NCBI GenBank assembly: GCA_902766655.1
Contig: CACXEL010000348.1
Span: forward strand, 1-6,979
Length of the DNA stretch: 6,979 nucleotides
Source of the DNA: an uncultured Lachnospiraceae bacterium
Lineage (GTDB): Bacteria > Bacillota > Clostridia > Lachnospirales > Lachnospiraceae
Direction: 5' to 3'
Part shown: positions 6,300 to 6,979 of the stretch, one piece after another
Layout of the letters: the number at the start of each line of letters is the position of its first letter
How positions within the stretch are numbered: position 1 is the first letter of the stretch
Notes under the pieces: model-generated
The model's input: only the letters and a program-made list of their open reading frames with translations
What the model was told of the DNA's origin: nothing
Database searches by the model: none
Program-made: the position numbers and the translations under genes

Positions 6300-6888
6300 A
6301 ACCGACTGTAATGTCGTCTTTTATTCTCTCAAACATGGAGCTTCCTATCCCGGTGACATTCATGATGTCCTCGACAGCTCCGTAGGGCCCATACTCCTCA
6401 CGGTATGCGATGATGGCTTCCGCTCTGGCCTGTCCGACCCCACTCAGCGTCATGAGGGCTTCCAGATCCGCTGTGTTGATGTTCACCTTGCCGCCGGTCT
6501 TCCCCGTGGGCTGGCCAATGGCCGGCACCGTGACCTGTTCTCCGTCCCGGAGGATCCTGGCCAGGTTGACGGCCTCTCCGTCGGCTTCCCGGGTCATCCC
6601 CCCGGCGGCGTCCACAGCCTCATAGGCCCTGGCGCCCTCGTGCAGGGTATATACGCCGGGGGAAATCACTTCCCCGCAGACATAGACACAGATGCTCTCT
6701 TCCGAAGAAGTGCCGGCATCCGATGCCGCAGCCTCACCACTGTCTTCCTCCTGGATATCGGTCCGGGCGGCTGCTTCGCTTCCGGAACAGGTCGAGGAAA
6801 TGAACTCCCGCGCCTCCCGTCCGCAGCCTCCCGCCACTATAAGGAGCACAGCCAGAAAGGCCGTGCCAATCGTTTTTTTCATACGCAT
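6298..6888 (-). CDS. comEA: ComEA-type competence DNA receptor (SLBB plus helix-hairpin-helix)
   Basis: ComEA binds double-stranded DNA outside the membrane and passes it to ComEC. This 196-residue protein has a basic N-terminus, a hydrophobic segment (about 6-20) and a likely lipobox ending in Cys22 (VAGGC). An acidic, Ala/Ser-rich linker (about 34-64) is followed by an SLBB domain (about 66-121, starting near VYVCGEVISPGVY) and a C-terminal double helix-hairpin-helix domain (about 134-196). The latter has VNINTA, then the hairpins LSGVGQARA and VTGIGSSMF, the classic ComEA DNA-binding signature. The ATG at 6886-6888 is chosen because GGAGG lies 5 nt upstream; the GTG two codons earlier overlaps that site and cannot be the start. 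A third candidate ATG at 6880-6882 is less well spaced. It is the first gene of the cluster, 9 nt before the response regulator. Instead of comEB, a two-component system follows. The lipoprotein form would differ from the bitopic membrane ComEA of Bacillus. Confidence 0.95.
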   Translation of the reverse strand: MRMKKTIGTAFLAVLLIVAGGCGREAREFISSTCSGSEAAARTDIQEEDSGEAAASDAGTSSEESICVYVCGEVISPGVYTLHEGARAYEAVDAAGGMTREADGEAVNLARILRDGEQVTVPAIGQPTGKTGGKVNINTADLEALMTLSGVGQARAEAIIAYREEYGPYGAVEDIMNVTGIGSSMFERIKDDITVG

Positions 6889-6893
6889 GCGCA

Positions 6894-6898
6894 CCTCC
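6894..6898 (-). promoter_or_regulatory. Strong ribosome binding site that decides the comEA start
   Basis: GGAGG on the minus strand, 5 nt before the ATG at 6886-6888. It overlaps the in-frame GTG at 6892-6894, which rules that codon out as the initiation site. Confidence 0.8.
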
Positions 6899-6906
6899 GG
6901 GCATAG

Positions 6907-6928
6907 CTGTGCCTCGAAAGCCGCACAG
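6907..6928 (-). other. Leader hairpin upstream of comEA
   Basis: A perfect 6-bp stem, CTGTGC/GCACAG, can extend by two more pairs around a TTCG loop, with a two-base bulge. It falls at the predicted 5' end of the comEA transcript and ends 8 nt before the GGAGG site. There is no T-run, so it is not a terminator. It could protect the 5' end or affect ribosome access. Confidence 0.4.
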
Positions 6929-6932
6929 GAAT

Positions 6933-6961
6933 ATTGTAGCGAATTCAGGTATAACCTGCAA
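6933..6961 (-). promoter_or_regulatory. Candidate sigma-A promoter for the comEA operon
   Basis: The minus strand has TACAAT at 6933-6938 (5 of 6 to the -10 consensus), with TTGCAG at 6956-6961 exactly 17 bp upstream (only the TTG matches strongly). Transcription would start near 6926, about 38 nt before the comEA ATG. A better -35-like TTGACT at 6968-6973 is too far from this -10. The weak -35 would fit a promoter needing an activator. Confidence 0.5.
6946..6958. promoter_or_regulatory. Perfect 13-bp palindrome in the promoter spacer (possible operator)
   Basis: CAGGTATAACCTG has 5-bp arms around ATA. It lies between the candidate -35 and -10 of the comEA promoter and overlaps the -35 by three bases, a position from which a bound protein would affect RNA polymerase. 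No known regulator is recognised from the sequence. Confidence 0.4.
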
Positions 6962-6979
6962 GGGGAAAGTCAAGAAAAA

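Noticed and set aside
4801..6906. A 701-codon plus-strand open frame antisense to the kinase, regulator and comEA genes
   Set aside because: It lies opposite three clearly recognisable proteins, its His/Asp/Val/Gly-rich translation resembles no known domain, and long antisense frames are expected opposite genes with GC-rich third positions.
6948..6973. TTGACT (6968-6973) with TATACC (6948-6953) as the comEA promoter
   Set aside because: The spacer is only 14 bp, too short for a normal sigma-A promoter; TACAAT at 6933-6938 is a better -10.

Overview
The window looks like chromosomal DNA from a fairly GC-rich member of the Clostridia, most likely Lachnospiraceae-like. This is inferred from the Gram-positive competence proteins, a GerMN lipoprotein of the kind found in spore-formers and their relatives, strong GGAGG-type ribosome binding sites, and very tight gene packing. 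No mobile element, CRISPR array, tRNA or rRNA was seen. Every gene I can support lies on the minus strand, so the window reads from right to left.

In transcription order the layout is as follows. A candidate promoter with a 13-bp palindrome in its spacer (6933-6961) and a leader hairpin (6907-6928) precede comEA (6298-6888), an SLBB plus helix-hairpin-helix DNA receptor that appears to be made as a lipoprotein. An OmpR/PhoB-family response regulator (5599-6288) starts 9 nt after comEA stops, and a HAMP-containing sensor histidine kinase (4147-5589, TTG start) starts 9 nt after that. A 108-nt gap containing a strong hairpin leads to a lipoprotein with two GerMN domains (3085-4038 with the preferred start). 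A 65-nt gap then leads to comEC (830-3019), the DNA-uptake channel with an intact C-terminal metallo-beta-lactamase domain. After a 73-nt gap with a possible extended -10 promoter, a PfkB-family sugar kinase (1-756) runs off the left edge.

How the genes work together: ComEA binds incoming double-stranded DNA outside the membrane and ComEC carries one strand into the cell. In the classical Bacillus comE operon these genes are separated only by comEB. Here comEB is absent, and a complete two-component system plus a GerMN envelope lipoprotein sit between the two uptake genes. The 9-nt gaps, with ribosome binding sites overlapping the previous stop codons, suggest that comEA, the regulator and the kinase are translationally coupled. 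The gerMN and comEC leaders share an almost identical 18-bp hairpin-forming repeat close to the start codon, which hints that these two genes share some post-transcriptional control. The PfkB kinase is probably a separate unit.

The most notable points are the two-component/GerMN block inside the DNA-uptake locus, the shared 18-bp leader element, the lipoprotein form of ComEA and the palindrome in the comEA promoter.
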